This document shows positions 1-8,342 of a stretch of DNA of 21,537 nucleotides, piece by piece (position 1 is the first letter of the stretch; each line of letters begins with the position of its first letter). Both the position numbers and the translations under genes were made by a program. A model generated the notes under the pieces. The model was not told the origin of the DNA, searched no databases, and saw only the letters and a list, made by a program, of their open reading frames with translations. The stretch is from a virus: positions 1-21,537 of the IMG/VR virus record IMGVR_UViG_3300020172_003917. One strand, given 5' to 3'.

Positions 1-3000
1 AATAGTTATAATAACAAAGATGTAAGAACATTTAATTTTACAGCAGGTTCTATAAATTTAAATTTTAAAATACAATCTGCACAATATACACCGGCTAATC
101 CACCATCCGATGAAATAATTAAATTACCAATAGATTCACCTTCACCGATTTTTATTAAAAAAAGTGAAACAATTCCAAATCCAAATAGTGAGTATGAAAT
201 AATATTTTCAAGCAACTTAAAAAATGAATTAGGAAATAGTATAAATCTTTCATATCAGTTGGTATCATCTACAAATGATATAGTAGATACTGGTATAGTG
301 GACTTAGATACTGGTAATTTAATAAGAAGAACATCAAAAGAATTATTAAATACGGGAAAAGTAAACTTCCAAATAAGTGGTAAATTACCAAACAATGTAT
401 CTATAAAGCAAGTATATAAAGGATTTGCTTCGAGATTAAAGAATAAATCTGAAATAGATTATTCTGTTATGGATAGTGTTAATTCGGCATTCTCTATTCC
501 AGCTTCTGAATTAAGAAATGGTATAGTGATAGTTGCTAATTGTGAAAAAGTAATTACTTTTGCAGAACCAACTATTAGATTAGGAGAAACGAATTACGAT
601 GTTAAAGTAAAAGATTCAGATGTTGAGAAATCAATAACAATACCATTTTTGACAGAAAACGCTGAAAATGTATTAGTTTATATCTCAGCTGATAAAGTAT
701 TAAATGTTCCTGCGGCTGATAAGCAAATAACATTATACTTTCAAAAAGATTTTAGAGAAGAATATGGTTCAAAAAGAATTATATTTGTTCCTACTAGCTC
801 AGGGTTTGGTACGGGAGGTAGAGCAGATGCTTTATTAACTTTCACAGCCATTAATGATTTTCCATCTATTACTGAAACAACATATGCAGATTTAATAGAT
901 GTTCCATCGTTTTCCGATTTCAATATTGAATATGAATTAAAATATTCAACATTTTCGGCATCGTCTGTTGATATATTTTTAAAACTAAAAGATAATACTT
1001 TAGTTAAAATATTTGCAAATCAACCGGCTAATAATAATTTAAAAATTAATCTTAAAAAATTAAGAGATAACTATCCAGCATGGGTAGGTAGTGATAATAT
1101 TACATTAATACTAAAGCCTTACAATAGAAGTGGAGCCGAAGAATTAATTGGTAATGATTATCAAGTAGTTACAAAATTAATATTACCGGCTATTCAATTA
1201 GACGAAGATATATTTGGTAAAGCTTTATTTGATGCATTTTTTGATAAATTAAAAGTAATTGAGCCAGAAAAAGAAAGTAAGTATCTTACTCATCTTGCAA
1301 ATTTTGGTAACAATGAGCAAACTTTAATTTCTTCTTGGGAAAATGATGATTGGACTTTATCTAAAAAATCTGAAGATGAATTTGGAAATCAAATTGTAAA
1401 AAGAGAAGATAAAATTGATTCCATAATATTAAAATTATATTCACCATTACCGGCTAACATACAACCAAATTCTACGTTTTGGGTTACAAAATTACTGACT
1501 AATCCATTAATAGAAACAGTAATATTAACGGAACAAAGTGATTTACAATGTCCTCCATTAAAAGGACCTAATTTCGATATTGAAATAGATTTTGTAAAAG
1601 GACAATCTACTAATTATGAATCATTAGATAATTTAATTTTAAGTGGTTCTACATCTTCTACGGAATTAGTTCAAACTTATTTGAGCGCATCTTTAATTGA
1701 TACCTCAAATTTAAATGTAGATTATGTAAGTGGTTCTACTTATTTGTGGAATAATTTTACACACTTTAGTTCAGCAAAAGAAAGAGTTGATAACTTTGTA
1801 TATAAAGTACAATTAATTGAAACTTACGAAACTGCGATATTAAACGCACAAACATCTTCTTGGATTAATTCTATATCATCTTTACAGCAAGTTGAAAAAT
1901 ATAACATTAAGAAAAATGAAATATTAAAAGGATTTGATGGATTTGAAAACTTCTTATATACTTCATCATCGTATACATTAGCAACAAGCAATTCAATGAC
2001 TTGGCCACATAATGGTTCAACTCGTTTGTTATCTACCAATACGGAAGTTAGTAGTTGGTATGATAATATAATTGAAATATCGGAAGAATATGATGTGAAT
2101 AATGTTAACTGGGTTCAAAATAATATACCACAATACATTGTAAATAATGAAGAAAATGCTAACTTAGTTCTTTTCTTTTCAATGATTGGACATCATTTTG
2201 ATAACATTTATTTTTATACAAAAGCAATTGAAAAAAGTAGAGGGTTAGGATATAAATCAAAAGATGGAATATCTGATAAATTATTATTTGATACTTTAAA
2301 ATCTTTCAATTGGGATGCTAAAAACTTAGCAGCTGATTCTAAATTGTGGGAATATACATTTGGATTAGATTCTGATGGAAATATAAAAAATACTAATCCT
2401 GCTAAACAAAGAACGCATGAAGTATGGAGAAGAATTATAAATAACTTACCATATCTTTTAAAACATAAAGGAACTAAGAGGGGTATTTACGCATTGATGG
2501 CTTGTTATGGAATTCCATCATCAAATCTTTCAATTTTAGAATTTGGTGGACCTGAAGTAACAGAAACAACAAAAAGTAAATTGGTAATGGATAATATAAC
2601 CACAGCTATCAATATGGTGACTGGTTCTAATATCCAAATGCAATGGAAATCTACGAATAAAGGTAGAAATCCAAATACAATTGAAATGTTTGTAAAGCCG
2701 GCATATTCAAGAGAATATCAATTGATATCGGGAAGTAGTTGGGGAGTATATCTTAGTGGTTCATTGGATTCATCTTATGGACAAGTTAAATTTACTTATC
2801 AAGGTTCAAATTCATCGATAAACACAATTTCATCATCTTTGTTACCAATATTTAATGATAGATTTTTTGGTGTATCTGTAAGTAGTGGTTCTAATGGGTT
2901 AAAATTAGATATTAGACAATCTGATAAGGAAAAAACAATATTCCAAGAATCAATAACGGCTTCGGTTTCAAATAATTGGAATAATGGTTCTACTTTACAA

Positions 3001-4683
3001 TTGGGTGGAAATTATATTGGTAGTGTGGATGAATTTCGTATATGGTCCGAAGTATTAGATACCGATAGATTCTATGAGCACGTTTCATTCCCTGAAATGA
3101 TAAATGGTAATAGTGTTTCGGCATCTACTGCTGATTTATATTTCCGTTTAGATTTTGAATATCCAAAGAATTTAGCTTTATCATCTTCATTAATAAATGT
3201 TGATACAAACATATATTTTAGTGGAAGTGTTACAAGAAATGATTTAGAAATAGGAAAAGTAAATATAATATCAGGTTCTACAATATTTTCCGAAACACCT
3301 TCGGCATTATTATCTGCATCTGCATATAATTTCCCAAGTAGTGGTTCGTATCCATTTAATTTTGAAGCAATTGATAGAACAATTGTAATGGAATACCCAG
3401 ATGGAGGAGCAAGTAGATTCTCAACAAATAAAATTAGATTTGAATCTCAAGAATTAATTGGAAGTTTATCTTCTAAAAGTAGAGCAACTAAAAAAGCATT
3501 TGACCAATCTCCAACCGATTCTAATAGAGTAGGATTATTTTTCTCACCTACCAAAGAATTAAATTTGGATATTGCAAAATCATTGGGTGGCTTAAATTTA
3601 GATAACTACATTGGTGACCCATCGGATAGGTATAAATCTAACTATAAACGTTTAGATGATTTAAGAAGTTACTATTTCCAACGATTCGATGGTAAAGATA
3701 TTTACGCATATATTAATTTAATCAAACTATATGAGAAATCAATGTTTGATGATATTAAAAAAATGTTGCCGGCAAGAGTTAAAGCAACCACAGGTCTTTT
3801 AATTGAACCACATATTTTAGAAAGAAATAAAGTTTCTCAAAAGAAACCAACTGGTTTATACAATTATTGGGAAAGTGAAATTGATACAAGAACTCATACT
3901 GAAGTATTTTTTGAAAATATCCAAAAAGAAGTAACATTGGATGCAAATTCTAATTACGAATTAATTGGAGAAAATAATCAATACGAAGCAAATATTGTTT
4001 CATCATCTTTGGATAAAATTGAAGCTAGCAATTATCAATACGATTCATTAATAGATACAAATACTGAAACCAATTTAATATCAGAATATTATCAAAAAGA
4101 TGTTACAATAGACGCTGGAGTAGGTGATGCAACTATTTTAAGTGAAATAGATGTATACGATATCAATACAATAGTAGGTCAAAGTGATTACGAAACAATT
4201 GGGTTTGGTATTTATGCACAAAATGGACATGCTATTAGAACTTATTTTGATAAAGATGGTAGAAGAGTTAAAGAAAGAATTAAAGCAGATTTGGTTAAAG
4301 AAAGAAAAGTAAGAGATGTTGTTAAGTTTAAAGTAAAAATTAATGGACAAGGTGACCCAAGAGGTGGAGTAGAATTAACTTCTTCTGTATATTATGAAAC
4401 TAAATTAAATATACAACCATACTCTGGCTCAAAAGTAATTAATGCTGGAACGGGTAGTATTGTAGAAGTAACTCCTTTGGGTGGATATTTACCAACACAT
4501 TATAGAAATACTTCAGATTTAACAAGAGGATTACAAAATTCTTATTATTTAGGTTCAAAAAATACTGCAGCAACTACATTAGATGGTACGGATCCGGTTG
4601 AAACATTTATCACTAATCCTAATACATTGAGAGTAAATAAAGCAGGTAGAGATGCAAGTGAACCAATTTTGGAAGTAGAATAA
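1..4683 (+). CDS. Giant tail/baseplate-type structural protein with LamG-like domain (5' end outside window)
   Basis: The frame is open from base 1, so the gene starts left of the window; a TTG at 259 is not needed as a start. The window holds 1560 codons and a TAA. The N-terminal third looks beta-rich. Residues about 700-740 (IPQYI, then FSMIGHHFDNI) and 808-840 (WRRIINNLPYLLKHKGTKRG, then CYGIP) are helical; the KGT-x-RGI...YGIP pattern resembles baseplate or tail-assembly proteins of the P2 gpI kind, but this is pattern memory, not a search. Residues about 874-1055 look like a LamG/concanavalin-type jelly roll, with the signature GSVDEFRIWSEVLDTDRF at about 1006-1023. Ser-Gly-Ser tripeptides are frequent. 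Near the C-terminus QKEVTLDA and QKDVTIDA recur 57 residues apart. It leads a run of structural genes, with a 50-bp gap before the next. A virion role is inferred from context; the jelly roll may bind carbohydrate or protein. Confidence 0.8.
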   Translation, partial: NSYNNKDVRTFNFTAGSINLNFKIQSAQYTPANPPSDEIIKLPIDSPSPIFIKKSETIPNPNSEYEIIFSSNLKNELGNSINLSYQLVSSTNDIVDTGIVDLDTGNLIRRTSKELLNTGKVNFQISGKLPNNVSIKQVYKGFASRLKNKSEIDYSVMDSVNSAFSIPASELRNGIVIVANCEKVITFAEPTIRLGETNYDVKVKDSDVEKSITIPFLTENAENVLVYISADKVLNVPAADKQITLYFQKDFREEYGSKRIIFVPTSSGFGTGGRADALLTFTAINDFPSITETTYADLIDVPSFSDFNIEYELKYSTFSASSVDIFLKLKDNTLVKIFANQPANNNLKINLKKLRDNYPAWVGSDNITLILKPYNRSGAEELIGNDYQVVTKLILPAIQLDEDIFGKALFDAFFDKLKVIEPEKESKYLTHLANFGNNEQTLISSWENDDWTLSKKSEDEFGNQIVKREDKIDSIILKLYSPLPANIQPNSTFWVTKLLTNPLIETVILTEQSDLQCPPLKGPNFDIEIDFVKGQSTNYESLDNLILSGSTSSTELVQTYLSASLIDTSNLNVDYVSGSTYLWNNFTHFSSAKERVDNFVYKVQLIETYETAILNAQTSSWINSISSLQQVEKYNIKKNEILKGFDGFENFLYTSSSYTLATSNSMTWPHNGSTRLLSTNTEVSSWYDNIIEISEEYDVNNVNWVQNNIPQYIVNNEENANLVLFFSMIGHHFDNIYFYTKAIEKSRGLGYKSKDGISDKLLFDTLKSFNWDAKNLAADSKLWEYTFGLDSDGNIKNTNPAKQRTHEVWRRIINNLPYLLKHKGTKRGIYALMACYGIPSSNLSILEFGGPEVTETTKSKLVMDNITTAINMVTGSNIQMQWKSTNKGRNPNTIEMFVKPAYSREYQLISGSSWGVYLSGSLDSSYGQVKFTYQGSNSSINTISSSLLPIFNDRFFGVSVSSGSNGLKLDIRQSDKEKTIFQESITASVSNNWNNGSTLQLGGNYIGSVDEFRIWSEVLDTDRFYEHVSFPEMINGNSVSASTADLYFRLDFEYPKNLALSSSLINVDTNIYFSGSVTRNDLEIGKVNIISGSTIFSETPSALLSASAYNFPSSGSYPFNFEAIDRTIVMEYPDGGASRFSTNKIRFESQELIGSLSSKSRATKKAFDQSPTDSNRVGLFFSPTKELNLDIAKSLGGLNLDNYIGDPSDRYKSNYKRLDDLRSYYFQRFDGKDIYAYINLIKLYEKSMFDDIKKMLPARVKATTGLLIEPHILERNKVSQKKPTGLYNYWESEIDTRTHTEVFFENIQKEVTLDANSNYELIGENNQYEANIVSSSLDKIEASNYQYDSLIDTNTETNLISEYYQKDVTIDAGVGDATILSEIDVYDINTIVGQSDYETIGFGIYAQNGHAIRTYFDKDGRRVKERIKADLVKERKVRDVVKFKVKINGQGDPRGGVELTSSVYYETKLNIQPYSGSKVINAGTGSIVEVTPLGGYLPTHYRNTSDLTRGLQNSYYLGSKNTAATTLDGTDPVETFITNPNTLRVNKAGRDASEPILEVE
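3919..4135 (+). repeat. Imperfect duplication inside the giant structural gene
   Basis: The protein strings QKEVTLDA (codons from about 3922) and QKDVTIDA (codons from about 4093) are 171 bases, or 57 codons, apart. Each is followed by an acidic, Tyr/Ile-rich stretch. The DNA copies differ at several positions, so this is an old or protein-level repeat, possibly two copies of a small beta unit. Confidence 0.4.
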
Positions 4684-4701
4684 CGGATTTTTATAAAAAC
4701 T

Positions 4702-4710
4702 ATATTTATT
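4702..4710 (+). promoter_or_regulatory. Candidate phage promoter core ATATTTATT
   Basis: The word ATATTTATT lies in the 50-bp gap, 23 nt before the ATG at 4734, and is followed by an A-rich leader. The same 9-mer, ATATTTATW, precedes the genes at 6675, 7658 and 12699, and the - strand gene starting at 12593. The preceding T makes it TATATTTA, one base from the Bacteroidota -7 box TAnnTTTG. No clear -33 TTTG is seen. The promoter call is an inference from recurrence. Confidence 0.45.
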
Positions 4711-4733
4711 ATTAAAATAGAAATAATTTAACA

Positions 4734-5357
4734 ATGGGATATTTAAGTAATACCGAATTAACAGTAGATGCTATCTTAACAAAAAAAGGTAGAGAAAAAC
4801 TAGCAGCAGGGGGTGGTTTGAACATCACTCAATTTGCATTAGCAGATGATGAAATTGATTATACGCTTTATGAACCAGCACATCCGTTGGGTTCAGCTTA
4901 TTATGATACGGCAATTAAAAATATGCCTGTATTAGAAGCTTCTCCGGATGAAACTCAAGTAATGAAGTATAAGTTAGTAACATTGCCAAAAAATACAACT
5001 AGAATTCCTGTTGTTGAATTTGGTGTTCCTAATATTTCAGTTAATCAAAAAAGTGGTGAAGTTGCTTTATCACCAACTACATCTCCGGCAGGAAATAGAA
5101 GATTAGGATATACAATTATCCTTTCTAATAAAAATGCAGGTGATATTGTGGGTGAAGGTGTAACATCTGATGTAGGTACTGTTCCAGTATTTATTGGTGA
5201 TGATGTTTCAGCAACAGCTGCAGTAGCAAAGGGATTAACATTTAAGTTTATTCCAAACCCATCATTAACTTCGAGTATCAGAACAACAATAACTGTTTAT
5301 GGTAACGAAACGGGTGGTTCACAAACGATTCCAATAACCGTAACATATGTACAATAA
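4734..5357 (+). CDS. Conserved phage structural protein, 207 aa (function unknown)
   Basis: The ATG opens a 207-residue protein with no signal peptide or membrane segment. The N-terminal half (residues about 4-95: LSNTELTVDAILTKKGREKL, then ITQFALADDEIDYTLYEP and MPVLEASPDETQVMKYKLVT) is a sequence type I associate with uncharacterised virion proteins of environmental tailed phages, but I cannot name a family. The C-terminal half is rich in Thr, Val, Gly and Pro and looks like a beta-sandwich. The gene follows the giant structural gene and ends 7 nt before the next structural gene, so the two are probably co-transcribed from the candidate promoter at 4702. There is no Shine-Dalgarno sequence before the ATG, only an A-rich leader. 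A minor tail or baseplate component is likely by context; the exact role is unknown. Confidence 0.75.
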   Translation: MGYLSNTELTVDAILTKKGREKLAAGGGLNITQFALADDEIDYTLYEPAHPLGSAYYDTAIKNMPVLEASPDETQVMKYKLVTLPKNTTRIPVVEFGVPNISVNQKSGEVALSPTTSPAGNRRLGYTIILSNKNAGDIVGEGVTSDVGTVPVFIGDDVSATAAVAKGLTFKFIPNPSLTSSIRTTITVYGNETGGSQTIPITVTYVQ

Positions 5358-5364
5358 TTAAACT

Positions 5365-6603
5365 ATGGCAGTAATAAGAGACAATAGAGGAGCCCTATTA
5401 GCAAGTAATTTATCACAATACTTAGCAGGTGCAGCTAACACCGCAGGAACTCCGGTCGATACAAACGAATTAGTAAACATCGTAAACCAATTTTTGGGTC
5501 AAGGTGAACAAATTAATGCAGATATAACTACCATCTCTAATGGTATTTACAAGAAATTTGGAACAATTGATAAAGTAACAAATAGAACGGAAATAGTAAC
5601 TTCCGGTATATGGAGTGGTGATACTGGATCTTTAGCACCAAAAGCTGATTATACATCATCTACACAACAAGCGGGTGTAAGTGGTAAGTATTATTTAGAT
5701 GTATACAACGCATTAACAGGATCTGATACAGCAGAGGTTCAATTCTCTATTGCATATGGTGATATCGATGGTAAAGGAGCACCTACGTTAACGCAAGATG
5801 ATTCATCTACACTTTCAACGAAGGCGATATACAATCAATTTAAAAATGTTTTATTAGATAGTGGTGATTTCTATTTTAGTGTTTATAGTGGTTCAACCGC
5901 AGGTGGACATGATTTAAAAAACTTCTATGTAATAAATGTTAATAGAGCAAGATATAAAGAAAGATTGGATCCAGGTAATTTCTCATTAACACTATCTGGT
6001 TCAAATGGTATAACAACTTTAATTGATGATAGTGGTGGAACTGATGAAAATGTAACAACCGCAGGTAGAGTTTATAATATTGTAAGTGGTTCATTGAATA
6101 TAGGAAACGCATTAACTGCATCTATCAATAGTTATCAACACTTAGGACAAGGATATGGTTTATTCTATCCTGATATGGGTGTTATATTGTTGAATCCTAA
6201 AGCTATGGCATCTTCAACTTCTCCATTCTTAGGTGAAGCTAGTTCTTCTATATCAAACACTTACCATCAAAATAATGGTAACAAATCTGGTTCAGTAGCA
6301 TTATTGATGGCAATTAGTGGTGGAGCTGATTTTCAAGCTCGTAGAACTGAAAATGTTTCTACATCACACTATTTTGTAAGAGCGAACAATAGAGAGTTTA
6401 ATTTCTCAAACAACCCAACATTCGTAACTGGTTCAGTTGGAGCATTTGTTCAATCAACATTTGAAAGAGACCCTAAAGTGTATATCACTTCAGTAGGTTT
6501 ATACGATGATGCAAATGAATTATTAGCAGTAGCAAAAACTTCTAAACCAATTGAAAAATCATTTGATAAAGAAGTAGCAATAAAAGTAAAGTTGGATTTC
6601 TAA
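5365..6603 (+). CDS. Tail/baseplate structural protein, 412 aa, paralogue-like to the gene at 6675
   Basis: This 412-residue protein starts 7 nt after the previous stop, without a Shine-Dalgarno sequence. The N-terminus (residues 1-70) looks helical (TNELVNIVNQFLGQGEQINA); the rest looks beta-rich and carries several Ser-Gly-Ser strings. Three ordered motifs recur in the product of the gene at 6675: GLFYPDMGVILL at about 262-273, REFNFSNNP at about 341-349 and SVGLYDDANELLAVAK followed by KPI near the C-terminus. This points to a common ancestor for the C-terminal halves. A Rho-independent terminator directly follows, so this gene probably ends the transcript that includes 4734-5357. By context it is a virion tail component. 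I do not recognise a characterised homologue, and exact function is not claimed. Confidence 0.75.
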   Translation: MAVIRDNRGALLASNLSQYLAGAANTAGTPVDTNELVNIVNQFLGQGEQINADITTISNGIYKKFGTIDKVTNRTEIVTSGIWSGDTGSLAPKADYTSSTQQAGVSGKYYLDVYNALTGSDTAEVQFSIAYGDIDGKGAPTLTQDDSSTLSTKAIYNQFKNVLLDSGDFYFSVYSGSTAGGHDLKNFYVINVNRARYKERLDPGNFSLTLSGSNGITTLIDDSGGTDENVTTAGRVYNIVSGSLNIGNALTASINSYQHLGQGYGLFYPDMGVILLNPKAMASSTSPFLGEASSSISNTYHQNNGNKSGSVALLMAISGGADFQARRTENVSTSHYFVRANNREFNFSNNPTFVTGSVGAFVQSTFERDPKVYITSVGLYDDANELLAVAKTSKPIEKSFDKEVAIKVKLDF

Positions 6604-6627
6604 TCGGAAATAACTAATAAACTACTG

Positions 6628-6650
6628 ACCCACCTTTTTGGTGGGTTTTT
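6628..6650 (+). terminator. Rho-independent terminator
   Basis: ACCCACC (6628-6634), a TTTTT loop and GGTGGGT (6640-6646) form a perfect 7-bp GC-rich stem running into a T-tract (6646-6650). Outside it, AAACT (6619-6623) can pair with AGTTT (6651-6655). It lies 24 nt after the stop at 6603 and before the ATG at 6675. In such an AT-rich region a GC-rich stem with a T-tract is distinctive. Confidence 0.9.
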
Positions 6651-6659
6651 AGTTTCTGA

Positions 6660-6668
6660 ATATTTATA
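6660..6668 (+). promoter_or_regulatory. Candidate phage promoter core ATATTTATA, very close to the start codon
   Basis: ATATTTATA lies just after the terminator and only 6 nt before the ATG at 6675. A TTTG in the terminator loop region (6637-6640) is 18 nt upstream of AATATTTA, a spacing compatible with a -33 element but possibly accidental. If this is a -7-type box, transcription would begin at or within a few bases of the start codon, giving an almost leaderless mRNA. It is the same 9-mer as at 12668 and differs from those at 4702 and 7632 only in the last base. Confidence 0.45.
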
Positions 6669-6674
6669 TACGAT

Positions 6675-7628
6675 ATGTTAAAAAGAATACCTAAATCAGA
6701 TATTAGTATTAGACCATTCAAAGCCTACAAAGAGTGGAGCTTTTTAAGTGGTTCTGATATTACTTTAATGCAAGCTGAAAATACATCATACTATGATGCA
6801 GCTAACGATATAACTCTTGGAAACGGAGTTACATATAATAAACATTCATTATATGGTCAATTGAATTCTTTATTCTATGCAAATGTAGATAATCCATTTT
6901 ATAGAGTTGGAACAAAATCAAACCAACCTTCATCGGTAAGTGGTGAAAGAATATTTAATGATAAAGCTAAAATACTAGCTATTCCACAATCTATATTTGG
7001 TGAGCAAATTAAACAAGGAAGTTTATCATTAAAAGATAATCTTACATCTCAAATTTTTACTGATAATGGTTCTGGTTCATTAATGAGTGGTTCTCTTATA
7101 GTAGGAGATGTATTCTATGACCATGGATTAGTTGTGTATACTCACACTGCTTCATTAAATACCACATTGACGGGGAGTTGGCAAATAGATTTTAAATCAA
7201 CTGAAACTATATACGAAAACGAATATCTAATCATAGTAAATGAAGATGAATTTAATATATCAACAAATCCTTCAGCAATTGTTTCGGTGGGGGGTTCTAC
7301 TATATCTTTTACAGATTCCGATGGAACTACTAAGATTGTAACAGAAGAAACTCCTGTAAAATATATTCGTAAAAAATCTACATTAGATGATGGTTCGGTA
7401 ATAGACCGTAGATTTGGTTCTAATGTTAATAATTCTATATCTGGAGGATTTGAACATTGGGATTTAAGTGGTTCGGTTGATTCAACAGGTTCATTTTTAT
7501 CACCATTCATTACTACAATTGGATTATATGATGATAATTGTGATTTAGTAGCTGTTGCTAAACTTCCGCAACCAATTAAATCAGAACCTGATATTCCTGT
7601 AAACTTTATTGTACGATTTGATACATAA
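6675..7628 (+). CDS. Tail/baseplate structural protein, 317 aa, sharing C-terminal motifs with the 5365 product
   Basis: The ATG begins MLKRIPKSDISIRPFKAYKE; the next in-frame Met is about residue 33, so this start is favoured. Motifs in order are VFYDHGLVVYT (about residue 150), DEFNISTNP (about 191-199) and TIGLYDDNCDLVAVAK followed by QPI near the C-terminus. The same series occurs in the 412-residue protein upstream. The protein looks beta-rich and carries Ser-Gly-Ser strings. It is separated from the upstream structural genes by a strong terminator and has its own candidate promoter, so it is probably a separate transcription unit. A virion tail or baseplate role is inferred. I recall similar C-termini in environmental phage tail proteins but have no named family. 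Confidence 0.75.
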   Translation: MLKRIPKSDISIRPFKAYKEWSFLSGSDITLMQAENTSYYDAANDITLGNGVTYNKHSLYGQLNSLFYANVDNPFYRVGTKSNQPSSVSGERIFNDKAKILAIPQSIFGEQIKQGSLSLKDNLTSQIFTDNGSGSLMSGSLIVGDVFYDHGLVVYTHTASLNTTLTGSWQIDFKSTETIYENEYLIIVNEDEFNISTNPSAIVSVGGSTISFTDSDGTTKIVTEETPVKYIRKKSTLDDGSVIDRRFGSNVNNSISGGFEHWDLSGSVDSTGSFLSPFITTIGLYDDNCDLVAVAKLPQPIKSEPDIPVNFIVRFDT

Positions 7629-7631
7629 TCT

Positions 7632-7640
7632 ATATTTATT
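7632..7640 (+). promoter_or_regulatory. Candidate phage promoter core ATATTTATT
   Basis: ATATTTATT begins 3 nt after the stop of the structural gene and ends 17 nt before the ATG at 7658. The context CTATATTTATTA-N-TAAA is shared with the copy at 4702. A TTG at 7609-7611 is 19 nt upstream of TATATTTA and could be a -33 element, though it may be chance. Confidence 0.45.
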
Positions 7641-7657
7641 ACTAAACAAATAAAAAC

Positions 7658-7867
7658 ATGTCAAAGATTTTAGAATTATACAAAGCAGCACAAAAAAATC
7701 TAGGAGTAGATAAAATCACTAAAGAAGCTGGTGTTAAGAAACAAACACCATACACTACTAACGATTTAAAAAAAGTAGATGAGCAGGTATTAACTGCTGA
7801 TAAATTTAAAGTAGGTAGAAAAGGAGAATTGAAATCAGCTAAATATTCTGATTCAATCAAAAAATAA
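7658..7867 (+). CDS. Small lysine-rich protein, 69 aa, function unknown
   Basis: An ATG with an A-rich leader opens a 69-codon frame, and the stop lies 12 nt before the next gene. The product (MSKILELYKAAQKNLGVDKI at the start, SAKYSDSIKK at the end) has 16 Lys and one Arg against about nine acidic residues, so it is basic. No membrane segment, signal peptide or cysteine motif is seen. Its position between a tail gene and endonuclease I, its own candidate promoter and tight spacing support a real gene. The basic charge would fit a DNA-associated or virion-packaged protein, but nothing in the sequence proves it. I do not recognise a family. An 89-codon frame on the opposite strand is its shadow. 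Confidence 0.65.
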   Translation: MSKILELYKAAQKNLGVDKITKEAGVKKQTPYTTNDLKKVDEQVLTADKFKVGRKGELKSAKYSDSIKK

Positions 7868-7879
7868 AAAAAACATTTA

Positions 7880-8290
7880 ATGGCTAAAAAAGTTACAAAG
7901 AATTCTAGCAAATGGGTTGCTAGAAAATACGGATTTAAATCTGGTCTTGAGGAAAATATATCTAATCAAATAGATAGTAAGGGGATTGAAGTAAAATACG
8001 AATCTGAAAAAATCCCATATACTATACCTGCATCCGAACATCACTATCATCCTGATTTCAAACTACCAAATGGTATATTTGTGGAAACAAAAGGTAGATT
8101 TGTTGCAGCTGATAGGAAAAAACATATGTTAGTTAAGGCGCAAAATCCTACAATTGATATTCGTTTCGTATTCTCTAATTCAAAGAATAAAATCACTAAA
8201 ACATCAAAAACCACCTATGGAGATTGGTGCGATAAGAACGGAATCAAGTATTCTGACAAAATAATACCAGATTCTTGGTTCGAGGAGTAA
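7880..8290 (+). CDS. T7 gp3-type endonuclease I (Holliday-junction resolvase)
   Basis: This 136-residue protein strongly resembles phage T7 endonuclease I, a PD-(D/E)XK dimer that cleaves four-way junctions and branched DNA to resolve replication intermediates. Shared blocks recalled from T7 gp3 are F-K/R-SGLE, PY-x-IPAS-x-H-x-Y-x-PDF, LPNGIFVETKG, DRKKH and YG-(D/E)-(W/F)-C-x-K-x-GIK. The four catalytic residues of the T7 enzyme (Glu20, Asp55, Glu65, Lys67) align with Glu24, Asp59, Glu69 and Lys71, each shifted by four, so the site is intact. Length is close to T7 gp3. The ATG is 12 nt after the 69-codon gene, with no Shine-Dalgarno sequence; the primase follows after 52 nt. T4-type phages normally use the unrelated endonuclease VII (gp49) for this job. 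Confidence 0.95.
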   Translation: MAKKVTKNSSKWVARKYGFKSGLEENISNQIDSKGIEVKYESEKIPYTIPASEHHYHPDFKLPNGIFVETKGRFVAADRKKHMLVKAQNPTIDIRFVFSNSKNKITKTSKTTYGDWCDKNGIKYSDKIIPDSWFEE

Positions 8291-8306
8291 AATAGTTCCC
8301 AAATTA

Positions 8307-8338
8307 TTTGGAAATATCAAATATTGTTCATATATTTG
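8307..8338 (+). promoter_or_regulatory. Candidate host-type (Bacteroidota) promoter for primase and SbcCD fusion
   Basis: TTTG at 8307-8310, a 20-nt spacer and TATATTTG at 8331-8338 match the Bacteroidota primary sigma consensus of TTTG near -33 and TAnnTTTG near -7. It lies in the 52-bp gap before the primase start at 8343. Transcription would begin at or just past the GTG, giving a leaderless or nearly leaderless message. It differs from the ATATTTATW class by a G in place of A after TATATTT. Confidence 0.5.
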
Positions 8339-8342
8339 TATT

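Noticed and set aside
259-261. TTG at 259 as the start of the first gene
   Set aside because: The same frame is open back to base 1 with similar protein composition, so the gene is truncated by the window edge rather than beginning here.
7142-7510. 122-codon open frame on the - strand inside a structural gene
   Set aside because: The + strand protein here carries conserved motifs shared with a paralogue; the antisense product has no recognisable feature or independent leader.
7642-7911. 89-codon open frame on the - strand opposite the small lysine-rich gene
   Set aside because: It is the antisense of the 69-codon gene and the start of endonuclease I. Its Phe/Leu-rich, low-complexity product is what Lys-rich codons yield in reverse, and its start overlaps a gene with clear homology.
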